DNA from: Lepisosteus oculatus
Taxonomy: Eukaryota > Chordata > Actinopteri > Semionotiformes > Lepisosteidae
Direction of reading: 5' to 3'
NCBI RefSeq assembly: GCF_040954835.1
Contig: NC_090706.1
Coordinates: 29,645,148-29,709,147, forward strand
DNA: 64,000 nucleotides
Part shown: one piece after another, positions 10,470 to 21,900 of the stretch
Position numbering within the stretch: position 1 is the stretch's first letter
Layout: every line of letters begins with the position of its first letter
Position numbers and translations under genes: made by a program
Notes under the pieces: model-generated
Seen by the model: only the letters and a program-made list of their open reading frames with translations
The model's database searches: none
Told to the model about the DNA's origin: nothing

Positions 10470-11615
10470 CTGAAAACTCTCTCTCCCCAGTGTTGAGCAG
10501 TGTGCATGTACAGTTAGTCTGTATTCCCTACAACACATGCCTTGTCTGCACGTCTACAAGTGAGAGCCAAGGAGGTGTCAGTGATTGGTGACACCCCCAT
10601 TTCCGTGAGGTACCCCCTGATTCAGCGGGCGTTGTCCTACAGCAGGGAGTGACAGACACAAGCTGGGGCATCCAACTCTGGGCTCAGGGCAGAGCGCAGA
10701 GGGAAGAGCTACGCTTTACTTCTGCCGACTGACAGTAACTGCGCCACAGTGATGTTGCCTTCAGGCCTCGTCACTGTAGAAACCCTCCTGGGCTGTCTCC
10801 TAGCAGGCCTGGTGAGACCAGGACACCCCATGCCCTTCTGTTCGGAGAACACCGCTGGCACCTAGATGCGGTCACCCAGCCTGTTCTGGTGAGAGCAGCT
10901 CAGCCTGGCCACTCTCAATGTTTCAGAGCAATGTGTATTGGCGGACACCAGCAGTGCAGGGTCAGCAGCCATCACTGGAAAAAAGGCTGTGTTGCCTTTT
11001 CTCTTTTACAACAGGTCTCTTTTATCAGTCAAATTAACTTTTATTGCTGCTTCTCAGACTGACATTCCTTCTTGAATCATGGATGCACTGCCTGCAAGTA
11101 AAAGTACATCTTTCTCTTTTATTACTGGAATAATATGTTGAAGAACTGTTAAGTTAACTTTGCTTGCATGTTTGCATCATTAGTGGAAAATCTGTTTTTC
11201 TTTTTAAATTTCAATATTTGGACACCAACTGAGTCCTGAATAGCTTCACAGCATGATACACATGATCTACCTTACCCAGGTAGAATAAGGACATAAAATA
11301 CCCTTCTAAGCAAAGCTTCGGGCAGGAATGCTCACAAACTTTATTGTAGCAAGTGTTTCGCAGTGCTCACTCGGGATGTGTGGAGGTTTCCCGCCACAAG
11401 TCTCAGAGCAATGCTCACTGGACTGGCGCCCGCGAGTTGTGCTTTGTGCTCAGTCGTGTGACTGGCTTCGTGTCCAAGGCTCATCATTCTATTGCTCCCA
11501 GCAGCAGCTCCAGCTTGTCACGGCCTTACTAGGAATAACCAGCTTTGCAGTTATTTCAAACAGACATCAGTCTCAACATTTTGGGTGTTTAAAAATATCA
11601 GGAAGGCTTTTCATT
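10470..11615. other. No feature recognised
   Basis: About 1.1 kb of AT-balanced sequence without repeats I recognise, supported exons or RNA genes. It lies in the interval that would be the first intron of SYCE3 if the CpG region at 9.0-9.73 kb is its promoter. Confidence 0.4.
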
Positions 11616-11619
11616 TTAA

Positions 11620-11860
11620 GGGTGGCTCAGTGGCGCAGAGCCTAGAATTGCTGGCTCACAGTATTGGGGCCCCGGGTTAATATGTCTGTGGAGCTTGTAT
11701 GTTTGTGAGGGTTTCCCCCACAGTCCAAAGACATGCTGGCAGGTTAATTGGCTTCTTGGGGAGAATACTCGGGTGTCAGCGTGTGTCTGTCTGTCCAGGG
11801 TGTGTCTTGCCTTGTACCTGTGGTTCCCCTGTGAGCCCGTACTGGATGAAGTGGTTAGAT
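11620..11860 (+). mobile_element. SINE-like retroposon with AAGACATGCTGG body
   Basis: It begins GGTGGCTCAGTGGCGCAGAG, contains CCAAAGACATGCTGGCAGGT and ends with TACTGGATGAAGTGGTTAGA before ATAATGGATG. This is a very common fish retroposon layout. A related element lies at 40500-40815. Confidence 0.65.
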
Positions 11861-12086
11861 AATGGATGTGGAGGTGTGGCACTTCCCCTGTTGCTGTGTC
11901 TGTTAAGACGGCCAGTAGGCACAGCACAAATTTCCCCCCTCCGACTGCGGCTTCTCCTCTCGTGCGTGTCTGGAACGGGGGCGCATGTCTGTTCCCAGCC
12001 CCCGGTCAGCGTCTCTGCGAGCGCAGGTCTGCAGGTCTTTCTGCGATTCTGACCGTTCCTGTCGTCTGTCGCTGGTGTGTCCTTAG

Positions 12087-12864
12087 ATGGGAGACTCTCC
12101 ACCAGGTAGTCAGCACCATGAGGAAACAGAGCAGACCCTGGAGGAGCTGCAGGAGGAGCTAGAGAAACTGATAGAGGATTTGGAAAATGTATCAGGTACA
12201 TCAGCATGTTGCAGCGTTCTGCGCAATTACAGATCTCCAGGCTGTGTTTAGTAAATATTTACTCTGAGTATGTGGCTAGGAACTGTGCTTAAAAGCACTT
12301 AGGGCCCTGATAGCATTAATCTGCGTCTGTGATCTTGGCCTGGATCAGTGACATTGAATTGAACTGCTCCCAGCCCTGGGCTGCTCCTGCTGACTTCAAA
12401 CTGCCTCTTACAGCCCAATAATGACTGATAACTTATCGATACCGTACAGAATGTCTTTGTGTTTTGACAATGAATAATAAGTCCCGGAACATTACCTCCT
12501 CTATTTTCAAGAACGGTCTTTAGCAGCTGAAAAGGGTCTTTGAGGGACCTGTGGATAGAGGTCACCTTGACTCCTCTGCTCTGGCCTGGGGGGGCTTCAG
12601 GGGGGAGCGACGGGCAGGCCGCGCTGAGCCAAGTGACGGTGTCTCCCCTGTGCTGCAGTGGAGCTGACCTGGATGACCTATGACATGGTGGTGTTACGCA
12701 CTGCCCCCGAGCCGGTGGAGGGTCTGAGGAGGCTGAAGGAGGAGGCTCTGAAATGCTGCGCCACGCTGGGCGTGCTCTGGCAGGAGGACGTGGGAGAGCT
12801 GCCACAGCCCGGGGTGCCAGGACCAGACCTCACCTGCGCGCCCGCGCCGCCCTTTCCTGTCTAG
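12087..12864 (+). CDS. syce3: Synaptonemal complex central element protein 3 homologue
   Basis: Two coding exons, 12087-12195 and 12659-12864, join in phase 1 to give 104 aa. SYCE3 is a small helical protein of the central element of the synaptonemal complex, needed for assembly between paired meiotic chromosomes. The match to vertebrate SYCE3 (88 aa in human, recalled from memory) is strong: LEKLIEDLENVSVELTWMTY here against LEKLLEEMEKISVQATWMAY, then DMVVLRT and a conserved WQE. Residues 12-36 look coiled-coil. The C-terminal 24 residues after WQED are proline-rich and unlike the human tail. They could be real or could reflect a missed splice. The ATG follows tccttag, so a 5' noncoding exon is likely. 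AATAAA at 13001 gives a short 3' UTR and argues that the gene ends here and is not joined to the next exons. Confidence 0.85.
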
Positions 12865-13000
12865 CCACAGGAGAGCGCTCTCCCCTCCAGTCTCTGCGGT
12901 AGAGACATAGATATCAACTGCGGTTCTTTGTTGATGGTCCTTTGTTGTTTGGAGATTTAGGTCAAGACAGACACTGGCATATTTTGTTATTTGTTTGCTC

Positions 13001-13006
13001 AATAAA
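13001..13006 (+). terminator. SYCE3 polyadenylation signal
   Basis: AATAAA lies 137 bases after the SYCE3 stop codon in a T-rich context. It separates SYCE3 from the downstream C5orf58-like gene. Confidence 0.6.
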
Positions 13007-13490
13007 TATTTCAAGATCAGTCCCCTCTCTCTCTTTCTCCTTCAGTCGATCTGCCTGGGTAAAACAGAAGAATACAGGTCTGGGTTTTAACTGTGCGGTG
13101 CTGCTTGACTTGTGTGTGTGTGTGGGGGCACAGTATTACACAGTCTGTTCCAGCTGTCACTCTGAACGTAACTGCTTTCTGAGCTGGGGCCAAGAAAACA
13201 CAATACAAATGCAGATTGCAGCAGTCTCAAAATTTCCGCTCATCTCGTTCTCAAGAGACGCAGCTTTCCAACAGATGCCGCATGCAGCTGTGAGAGCAGT
13301 TCTGTTTCTGCTGTAAATACCAGTGTTATAATCTTTTCACGTGCTCATTTCCATTGCGTACAGAAGCTCATGGCGTGGCGCGTGGAGGCAGGAGAGCCGG
13401 CGAAGATAGCAGCGCACTGGCAGAGGCTGACGCAGTGCTCGCTGCTCCTCGTGCGCAGACACAGTGACAGGGAGCACTGCTGTGTTTCAG

Positions 13491-14927
13491 ATGGAGAGAG
13501 GTGAGACAGATCCCGCCAGCCTGGACAAGATCATACAGAACCTGGCCGCGATGTCCGACTTCCTGGATAAACTTGCAGGTATGGTACACTTCCACCAGTC
13601 CTGTGCTCCAGGATTACCATGATAATTAGATGCAAGAAGAAGTTCATTACACACTGAAAAGTACAAGAAGAAAAAGCAGCTTGTCCGGGTTGTGTCTCCC
13701 GCGCAGTGGAAGCAACTCGCTCGTGCTCTGACAGCCACAATTCAGTTTCATTCCTGAGCCCCACTTCAAGAGACTCAGAAGCGCTGTTGAGCTATTTAGT
13801 GTTTTTTTTACCTCTTGAAATCCGGTGTTTTATTAAAAAAAGATGTATTCTGCTGTGTGCAGGGCGTCTCCCCTGTCTTGCATTGTTAACTCATGTTTAC
13901 ACTAAATCAGGCTTGCACAGACACTTACCCTGCAGTTCCAAACAGTTTAGCCCTGACTTGGCACAGGATAGCTGCTGTTGCCCTCTGACGTGACAGGGCC
14001 TTCAAGGCAGGATTCATTCAAGGTTAATTAAATTAAGAAGGTTCGTTAAATTAAACTACATTCAGAGATGTCTACCAATGCCCACAGCTAAGGGATTAGA
14101 CATCCATTGCAGAAACATTACTTCCTGATGCTGCGCCACACACTGAGAAATGTATGACAATTCTTCTATTCCACGTCACAGCAGGAGAAAAGGCATGACA
14201 GGGTTGTCGTATGTACAAAATCTGCATAATGATGAGCGGGTTTTAATGGCCCAGGTCAGGAGTACAGAACTCAGTGTGTTCGCTGAGTCCTAAAATAAGC
14301 AGAGGTCACCTCTGCCGGCCACTGGAGAACCTTCTCCCCTGCTAGATTGGCTGTATCTAAGTTTTTGCTTCTCAGTTCTGTTTTTTAGCAGCCAGAGTAT
14401 GGTTGTAAATCTGGCCTTCTTTCACAAATAGCACAGCTGCTATCCAGAATGGATGGTCTGTCTGTGGGTATATGCAGGCCCAGGACAGGATGAGTGCAAA
14501 CACTGTACACCGGAGGCCATCTTTAATGTCCTAGACATTCACCCGAGGCAATACAGAAAGCACAGCTTCACCGGCTCTCTCTGTTAGTAAGCACAAAATG
14601 AGTTCTTGGCTCCCATGTTCTGATGTTCATGTTCTCTTGTGCTGAGAGCCAGGAACTCATTAGTTCCTTGGTATTGTACTGTAAAGACTGTACAGACTGA
14701 CTGGCACTCACTTTCCAGATACCTTCAGGCCCCTGGCACTGACAGCGTGTTGTACTCAGACAGCTTTCAGGTCTGTTCTGTTAATAAACTGCCCATTTCC
14801 AGTGAAGACCCAGCTGCTGCAGTGCAACCTGACGGTGTGCTTTGGACACCCTGACCAGACAGAGATGCTGTGGACGGGCAAGGAGGGGGTGGGACCAGCA
14901 AAGGCAGCCCCCCAGCCGGAGGAGTGA
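13491..14927 (+). CDS. C5orf58-like small protein
   Basis: Exons 13491-13578 and 14803-14927 join in phase 1 (GCAG|gtatgg, ttccag|TG) to give 70 aa. AATAAA follows at 15008. The function is unknown. The core KIIQNLAAMSDFLDKLAVKT followed by QLLQCNLTVCFGHPDQTEML resembles my memory of human C5orf58 (IIKNINTISLELKKVKELSQ, then LLLCDLTLHFNHPVKT). In human that gene also lies between FOXI1 and LCP2, so synteny supports the call. The ATG follows tgtttcag, so an upstream exon may exist. The alternative that these are extra exons of SYCE3 is less likely, because SYCE3 has its own stop and poly(A) signal. The orthology needs an alignment. Confidence 0.6.
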
Positions 14928-15007
14928 GGACAGACTCCAGCACAGCCCACTGCCACCCGGAGACACAGCACTCTGTGCAGACCCGCCCGTGTGGGGCATC
15001 TGTTGAA

Positions 15008-15013
15008 AATAAA
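15008..15013 (+). terminator. Polyadenylation signal of the C5orf58-like gene
   Basis: AATAAA 80 bases after the stop at 14925-14927. The convergent LCP2 signal is 0.5 kb away. Confidence 0.6.
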
Positions 15014-15504
15014 AGATTCTGAATGTTTTTTCAATGCTTATGCTTTTGTAACTGGATTCAATGTTTTCTTTGAATTTGACCTGTTTTCTCCAGTGTTTTT
15101 TTTTTACACAGTAAAACAACGGGGGCTATAACGTTTATTTTGTATCGGTATAAACAATCAATGGAAAGTTATGTTCAGGGCCCTGCTGGAATAAACTGAC
15201 ATAACACCTAGCCTAAATCAGAGTACACACCAACAACTCCATACTCCTAATGGTCATGATGCCCTGTGCATCTGCAGGGGTCTGGCAGAGGTGGGTGTGG
15301 AAAGGGTCATGGGATTTGGAAATCATACCCTGTTTGGCGTGAACACTGATTTTAGTTTCCTGGGGAGCTGTACTTTTCCACTAGGTGGTTGAGTTCCTGG
15401 CCTCCGGGCCACCTTATTGCCTGCCTTGTCCCGAAGATCAAAACAAGACAGCAGGCCCCGAAACTGACTCAGAGGAACACGGTGAGTGTGAAACCACAGT
15501 TATT

Positions 15505-15510
15505 TTTATT
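15505..15510 (-). terminator. LCP2 candidate polyadenylation signal
   Basis: TTTATT on the plus strand gives AATAAA on the minus strand about 430 bases past the LCP2 stop. It lies in an A/T-rich stretch between the two convergent genes. Confidence 0.5.
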
Positions 15511-15940
15511 TTTTTGTAAAATGAATTAAATAAAATTAAAAAAAAAGGCAGGATACAGGATTATTTGGAAAGTGGGAATACACTATAACTTCACTAGAAA
15601 AGCTCTTACAGCGCATGTTGAACACCCTTTCGCAGTTTTCACACTCGGCACAGAAAGGCGGACTGGTGCTGACAGGATTAGCTGTGTGCTGGAGACATGG
15701 ATCTGACACGTGAAGTGAACAGAGCCCGGCAGCCTGCTACTCAAGCACATATTAAGGCATCTCATAAGAATCTGTTTGAGTTTGTAACGTGTGAAACACT
15801 ACGGCATCCTCGTGTCGAACTGTTCCTCTGCTACAGCGAATCACGCAGTGTCACTGCAGGGCTTTGAGATGATGGTGAGCACGGAGCAGCACAAGTGTGA
15901 TGTGTCCCGACGCCAGCATGCTCCTGGGGCGGCCAGCGGA

Positions 15941-18900
15941 TCAGTACCCAGCCGGGTATGTCAGCAGGCACTGTCTCTGGTGCCCCGAGCCGCGGTCTTT
16001 CCCGTCGATCAGGAGCAGAGGGGTCTGCTGGTGGTGCTGGATGATCTCGCTCACTGATGTGAAGTTCTGTGGGAGCAGACAGATGTGTGAACAGGTGACA
16101 GTTCTCAGTACTGTAGAGAACAGTGCAACTGAGTGTCACAGTCTCGGTGTCTGTCCCTGTCCAGTGTGTCCAGTGTCACAGTCTCGGGGTCTGTCCCTAC
16201 CTCCTTGCCCTTCAGTCCAGTGCCCAGGAGGAAGACGTCCGCCTCGCGATGGTAGCGGATCTGGATGTTGAAGACCTTGTTCTGGTACAGGACCATGAGC
16301 ACATAGGGCTGAGAGGGGGAGCGCTTTGAGCTGTCCCGCACTAGGTACGTGCCGTCCTGAAGCAGCGAGAGAGAGGTCACTAAATACAGATCGATGGATA
16401 GTTGAGTGCAGTGCTGAAATGTGAACTGTGTCCTGTAGAGTGTGCAGGACAGGGAGGAGATTTCACCTGGTTGACTCTCCTCAGACAGGCCTCTGCCTCT
16501 TGCCGGGTAATCTGAGCCACGTACCACTGGGGGTCCAGGTCCTGTGTATAAACACACAGAAGGTTAGTCAGACAGACACTGGTCACACGGGTAAACAGGC
16601 ATAGGATAGACAGACACTGGTTACACAGGTAGAGAGGCACAGGATAGACAGACACTGGTTACACAGGTAGACAGGCACAGGCTAGACAGAAACTGGTTAC
16701 ACAGGTAGACAGACACTGGTTACACCATTAGACAGCCTTGAGCCCAGTGCTCAGCTATTTAGTGAGACATCAAAAGTATTTGTGGTAGCCAGTGAGTCAG
16801 CTATGCTGTGTGTTTAGCTGTCCCTGTTTCTACTGCTGTTGTTCATGTATGTAAGCATTGTGATACAGCCTGTCTGTCATGGTACCAGCTCAGGACTGGG
16901 CCATGGGCACTCAGTTAGTCTAGAAACAGGCGAGTGACTGGATCGAAAGAACAGAGCAATGATTAATATACATTCTGTCCTGTCAATGAGGAAACGGGTA
17001 CTGCTTGCACTATTTTTATGGTTGTATTGATTTCATTCTGTCTGTCACAAAAGGCAGCTAATAGCTTTGCACTGACCTGGTGAAGATTTATGGTAAGCAT
17101 TATAAAACCATTTTCAGCAATAGCTTCCCTGGTGATTGTCTTGTTTTTTTAATGTGCAACAACAAGGCCGAAGAGGGCCTGCTGGGGTGAGGTAACTCGG
17201 AACTGCAGCCTCACCTTGTGGCCATGGGCAGGTATTACAGTGCCATTAGTATGAAGTACTACAAAACACAAAACACCCACACAAACACAGGGAGAACACA
17301 CAGACTCCACACAGAATGTACCCCAGGGCACCAGCGCTGCCTGTTGGCCATGCCAACCGCTGCGCCACCATGCTGCCACTAAAATCATTACAGCTAATCC
17401 TGAACTTCCCCCCTCGCAGAAAAACGCCACCTTGGGACAGGACTGCGGAAGGCACACACTGCATGCGTGGCGCCCTGTGCTCTGTACCTGCTCGTCATCC
17501 ATCGCGGGCTCCGAGGTCACGGGGGGTCTCTGGGGCTGGGGAGGGGGCAGGGGCGGTCTGATGTCAGCGGTGCCCCGGGAGTGAGACCGGTGGATATTCA
17601 CAGCTTTCGAAACACAGACCGGCGTGAGAATACAGTAGCTCCGCCCATCAGGCGGAGAGACACAAGGTCAAATCGATCGGTTTTATTCCTACATTCCTTT
17701 CACTCAGTCCCGAGCATCCTCAACTGCTCTACTTCACTGTACTTCATTTCACTGCATAAACATGGACAGTAAGCAGGAACACACTAAAACCACTGAGAGA
17801 AATTAAAGAACGAATGAAAGGTAATTGAAAACACGGGGAAGATTTAAAGTCATCAGCAGGGGGTGTCCTATCAATACAGGCAGCTGCGTGCTGGCCGATG
17901 TTTCCAGCGCCTGGCACTGACGTCTCACAGGCCGTCACTCGACACTAGGGACATCTGCTGGAGGTCAAAGGTGTCTCACTCGAGCGCACCAAACTCCTGC
18001 CCTGGTGCTGCAGGGCTCACAGGCCTCTCCAGCGCTTATCTGGGCTGGTTCAGGAGCTCAGGCCAGTTCCACCGCTGTGCGAATGGGACCCTGACCTGGG
18101 TCGGTACCTACCTGTCTGTAGCCTGGAGGGAAGAGAGCCGGTGGGGTTTAGCCTGGAAGACAGAGGGGGGACAGGCATGTATGAGATCTCTCACAACCTA
18201 ACTGGTCTGCAGTTTCTTTAGAGAGCCGCTAGAGGGCAGCACATTCCTAACAAGAACAAAAAACCTCTAGAGATCAGTGTTGTGTCTTTCAGTTTCCATA
18301 AAATCATCGTTACCTTCCAGCTGGGAAATGTCTACGCATGTAGCAACTGCTAAAAACATCAAATTCCATAAACAGAAACAGTTTCAGGTTGTCCTTGACT
18401 GCTAGATGAGTGTTAGACTTTCTGTGTCTGTGAGAGTGCAATTGTTGTTTCCATCTAAGTTTAATTGTTTTTTTTGAAAGAGCAGATTAATATACCTGCA
18501 TAACTCTGCATGTGTTGCTAAATCTCGTAATGACTGTTCTGTTAGTTTGTGTTTGTTATGTACTTTTTTCACAGATAACGGAAAAACTACAGAAACATAA
18601 TGGCTTTTGAAAAGTTCTTGTTTTCGGTTTCAAAATTTGAAGAGGGGAAATTTTGTTAGGAACTACGATGATTCACTGCAAAACAGGTCTGTAGCGTACA
18701 GAGTAGTGTAATACAGGCCTGTACTGTATAGAGCAGAGGAATACTGGCCTGTACTGTACAGAGTAGTGTAATACAGGCCTGTACTGTATAGAGCAGAGGA
18801 ACACTGGCCTGTACTGTACAGAGTAGTGTAATACAGGCCTGTATGCTATGAATTGGCTTCATTACTCTGCTCTCCTCCCCACTGAGAGCTGATGTGTGGT

Positions 18901-21900
18901 GTGCGTTCTGGCGCACTATGGCTGCCATCGCATCTTTCAGGTGGGGCTGCACACTGGTGGTGGTGGAGGGGAGTCCCACTTACCTGTAAAGCGCTTTGAG
19001 TGGAGTGTCCAGAAAAAGCGCTATATAAGTGTAAGCAACTATTAATTATTATTATTATACAGAGCAGAGGAACACTGGCCTGTACTGTACAGAGTAGTGT
19101 AATACAGGCCTGTACTGTATAGAGCAGAGGAACACTGGCCTGTACTGTACAGAGTAGTGTAATATTGGCCTTATTATGCTGCAGGAGTGGAAATGAGACC
19201 CAGTTGCTCAGCGATCTGTGAAAATTAAGACAACTTATAAGAGCAGAAGACAAAAACTGTTTTCGGAATGGTGCTGACTCAGTGCCGAGGAAGTGAAACA
19301 GGGTCCCACCTGCAGGAGAGCAGTGTGGGATTTCCCATGCTCATCTTGTTTTGCTGAGCCAAGCAGTTCTCAGGCCTAGAAAGCAGAACAAATGTGTTTT
19401 ACATCCCAGAGGCTGGGCTCATGCGCACACCAGGCATGCCAGTGCTATTACATCTGCACCCCTGCACAGCGACGGGTTCAGAGGGCTTTCTGACGCCCCC
19501 TTGTGGAATGGAGCGGTGCTGCGCTGTGTTTCCCGGTCAGCTAGCACTTTCTGCTGAGACTGCAGTCAGAACTGGAACCAAAAAGCCACTTTACTGCTCC
19601 AAAGGCAGTCCAGCGAGAGATTTACAGGCCCCATAGGAGAGGGGAAGCAGGGACTGGACCTGCGTTTCGAAAGAAACTTGCTTTGCAGTAGCGTTACCAC
19701 GAGTGATGATGGTCTCACTCTTCCTCTTCCAGCAGGTTATAGGGCTCACCATTACATCACCAGTTTCTGAAGACCTGGGACACGTACTGCATGCAGAGAC
19801 TGATAAAGTGCTGAAATGTAGTGATCTGCGGTCCCTTCAGCCCTCAAGGACTGGAGGTTTTTTAGTTGAGCCTGAGTAAGTGTCGTAGCTGGCCGCCGAG
19901 AAGTGTTTCGAAACAGGTGGCCGGAGAGACTAACTGGACAGGGCCTCAGCAGGGGCAGGGCTGGGGGCAGTTAGTCCAGGACAGCAGGGGGGTGTGGGGC
20001 TATGGTACATCAGTGCTGCGTGAACAAGCACAACTTCTCAGTCTCAGCCCTTAGACCTCAGTGTCCTGCAGACGCACGGGTTTCTGATTTAACTGAGTGT
20101 GTGCAGGGTGTGCAGATGCTGTTATGATTACTGTCTCAGTACTAGAGTGCCCATGTGGTGCCGTCATTACATTGGGGTGCCATACCCGTCAGAGACTGGG
20201 GGTCTGGGCATACGAGGACCCCTCTGCATTGGGAAGGTGTTGGAGTTGGAAGCAGCGCCCCCTCCAGGCTGCGGCAGGGGTGGCCTCAGAATTGGAGCTG
20301 TGGAGGAGAAAGGGAGACAGGGAAAGATCGATGACAGAGCGAAGCCAGATCAACCAGTCAATGTGTGAGGAGAGAGAAACTGTACAAGACCAGAGTGGGG
20401 TTCAGTCCTCCTGCAGCCCCACGGCACACAGATCAGGGGAGGAGAGAGAAACTGGACAAGACCAGAGTGGGGTTCAGCCAGGACAGGCTCTACTCTACTT
20501 GATAACCTCTACTTTAATGAACAATCATGGGATCTGTAATTACCCCAGTTTAATGAAGGAAACGAAAACCAACAAAACCCATTAAAATACAAAATCTGTG
20601 GATTTTTTATATAATTTAAGATTGCAAATGCAAAAACTGAAAATTAAGACTACATAAAAATATGCAAATGAAAACGGAATAAATTAAATACCCGATATTG
20701 TATAGTTTATTGTGAATAAATTATACAAAAAATCTGAAATACTTGCTGGATCCTAAAGGTGCAGAGTTTAGAGCTGGTACTTACTGTCATCCAGTGTCTG
20801 AAAATGGAAACAGAAAAAGTCAGATGAGAGGCAGAAGGAAAACACTGATTTCACAAAGCTCACACTAAAACCATCTGTACTGCGTTACCATGCACAGAAC
20901 TCACACTACAGCCAACTGTACTGCGTTAGAATACACACTGGAGTATTTTAATCAGCATGTAAAGATGTACATGATAATACCAGGCCAAAGCAATGTGCTC
21001 TGAGAGTTCCACTATTCCCTCTCCTGTTGGACAGTTGACTCAGGTCATTACTATTACTGTCTTGCTATAAACCGTTAAAGAACCACTGATGTCTCAGATG
21101 TACGGGGAATACTTACATCTTCTCTCTGGTCCAGTCCAGTGGGTCTGGAAGGGAAAGACACAGAGTTGAACTTTAGTGTTGGACAGAGAGAGAGAGACAC
21201 ACACACAGAGGGAGATATACAGATGTCTAAATTAGTGTTGGGAGATGGAGAGGGAGAGACAAATGTGTACATTAGTGTTGGACTAAAGTCTGACAATATT
21301 GGACAGAGAGGGAGGTACACAGAGTGTAAATAAGTGCTGGACAGAGAAAGAGACACAGAGGTGTACACGAGTGTTGGACAGAGAGGGAGAGACACAGAGG
21401 CGTTGGACAGAGAGAGTCCATCAGTTCCGAACAGGGGGATAGAGGGAGAGGTATGAATACAGAGAAATCCAGGGAGCTCTCCATCATGATAGGCTGTAGG
21501 GGGCGCACCTGGGAGCCATAGGACGTCGGCTCAGGGAGGGTCCCGAAGGTCCATTCCTTTCGACAGGGAGGGGGGGTTTGGCCTGCCTCTGTGTGTCAGG
21601 GGGCTTCTCTGCTGCCGGGGGTCTTGGAGAAAGAAGCACAGTCATAACACTGTCCTGAACTGGGCAGCAGGGGAGAGGACAGCATTCTGACACTGGTGTG
21701 CTAGGTGGGGGGTTAAAGGTATAGGGAGAGGAGGGAAGAGACAGAGAGAGGGAGTTTTGGGAGTTCCTGAGCTGGCAGTGAAGGCACTGAGGGAGAAGGC
21801 ACTCAGGGCTTTCTACACAATAAGGAGGCTTTTCAACATCAACCCACCAACAAGAATCTGGCTCCTAATATTTGAAAGTGTGATCCAACCCATTGCCCTA

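Noticed and set aside
12087-14927. One four-exon gene joining SYCE3 and the C5orf58-like exons
   Set aside because: SYCE3 has its own stop (12864) and poly(A) signal (13001), and each part resembles a different short vertebrate protein.
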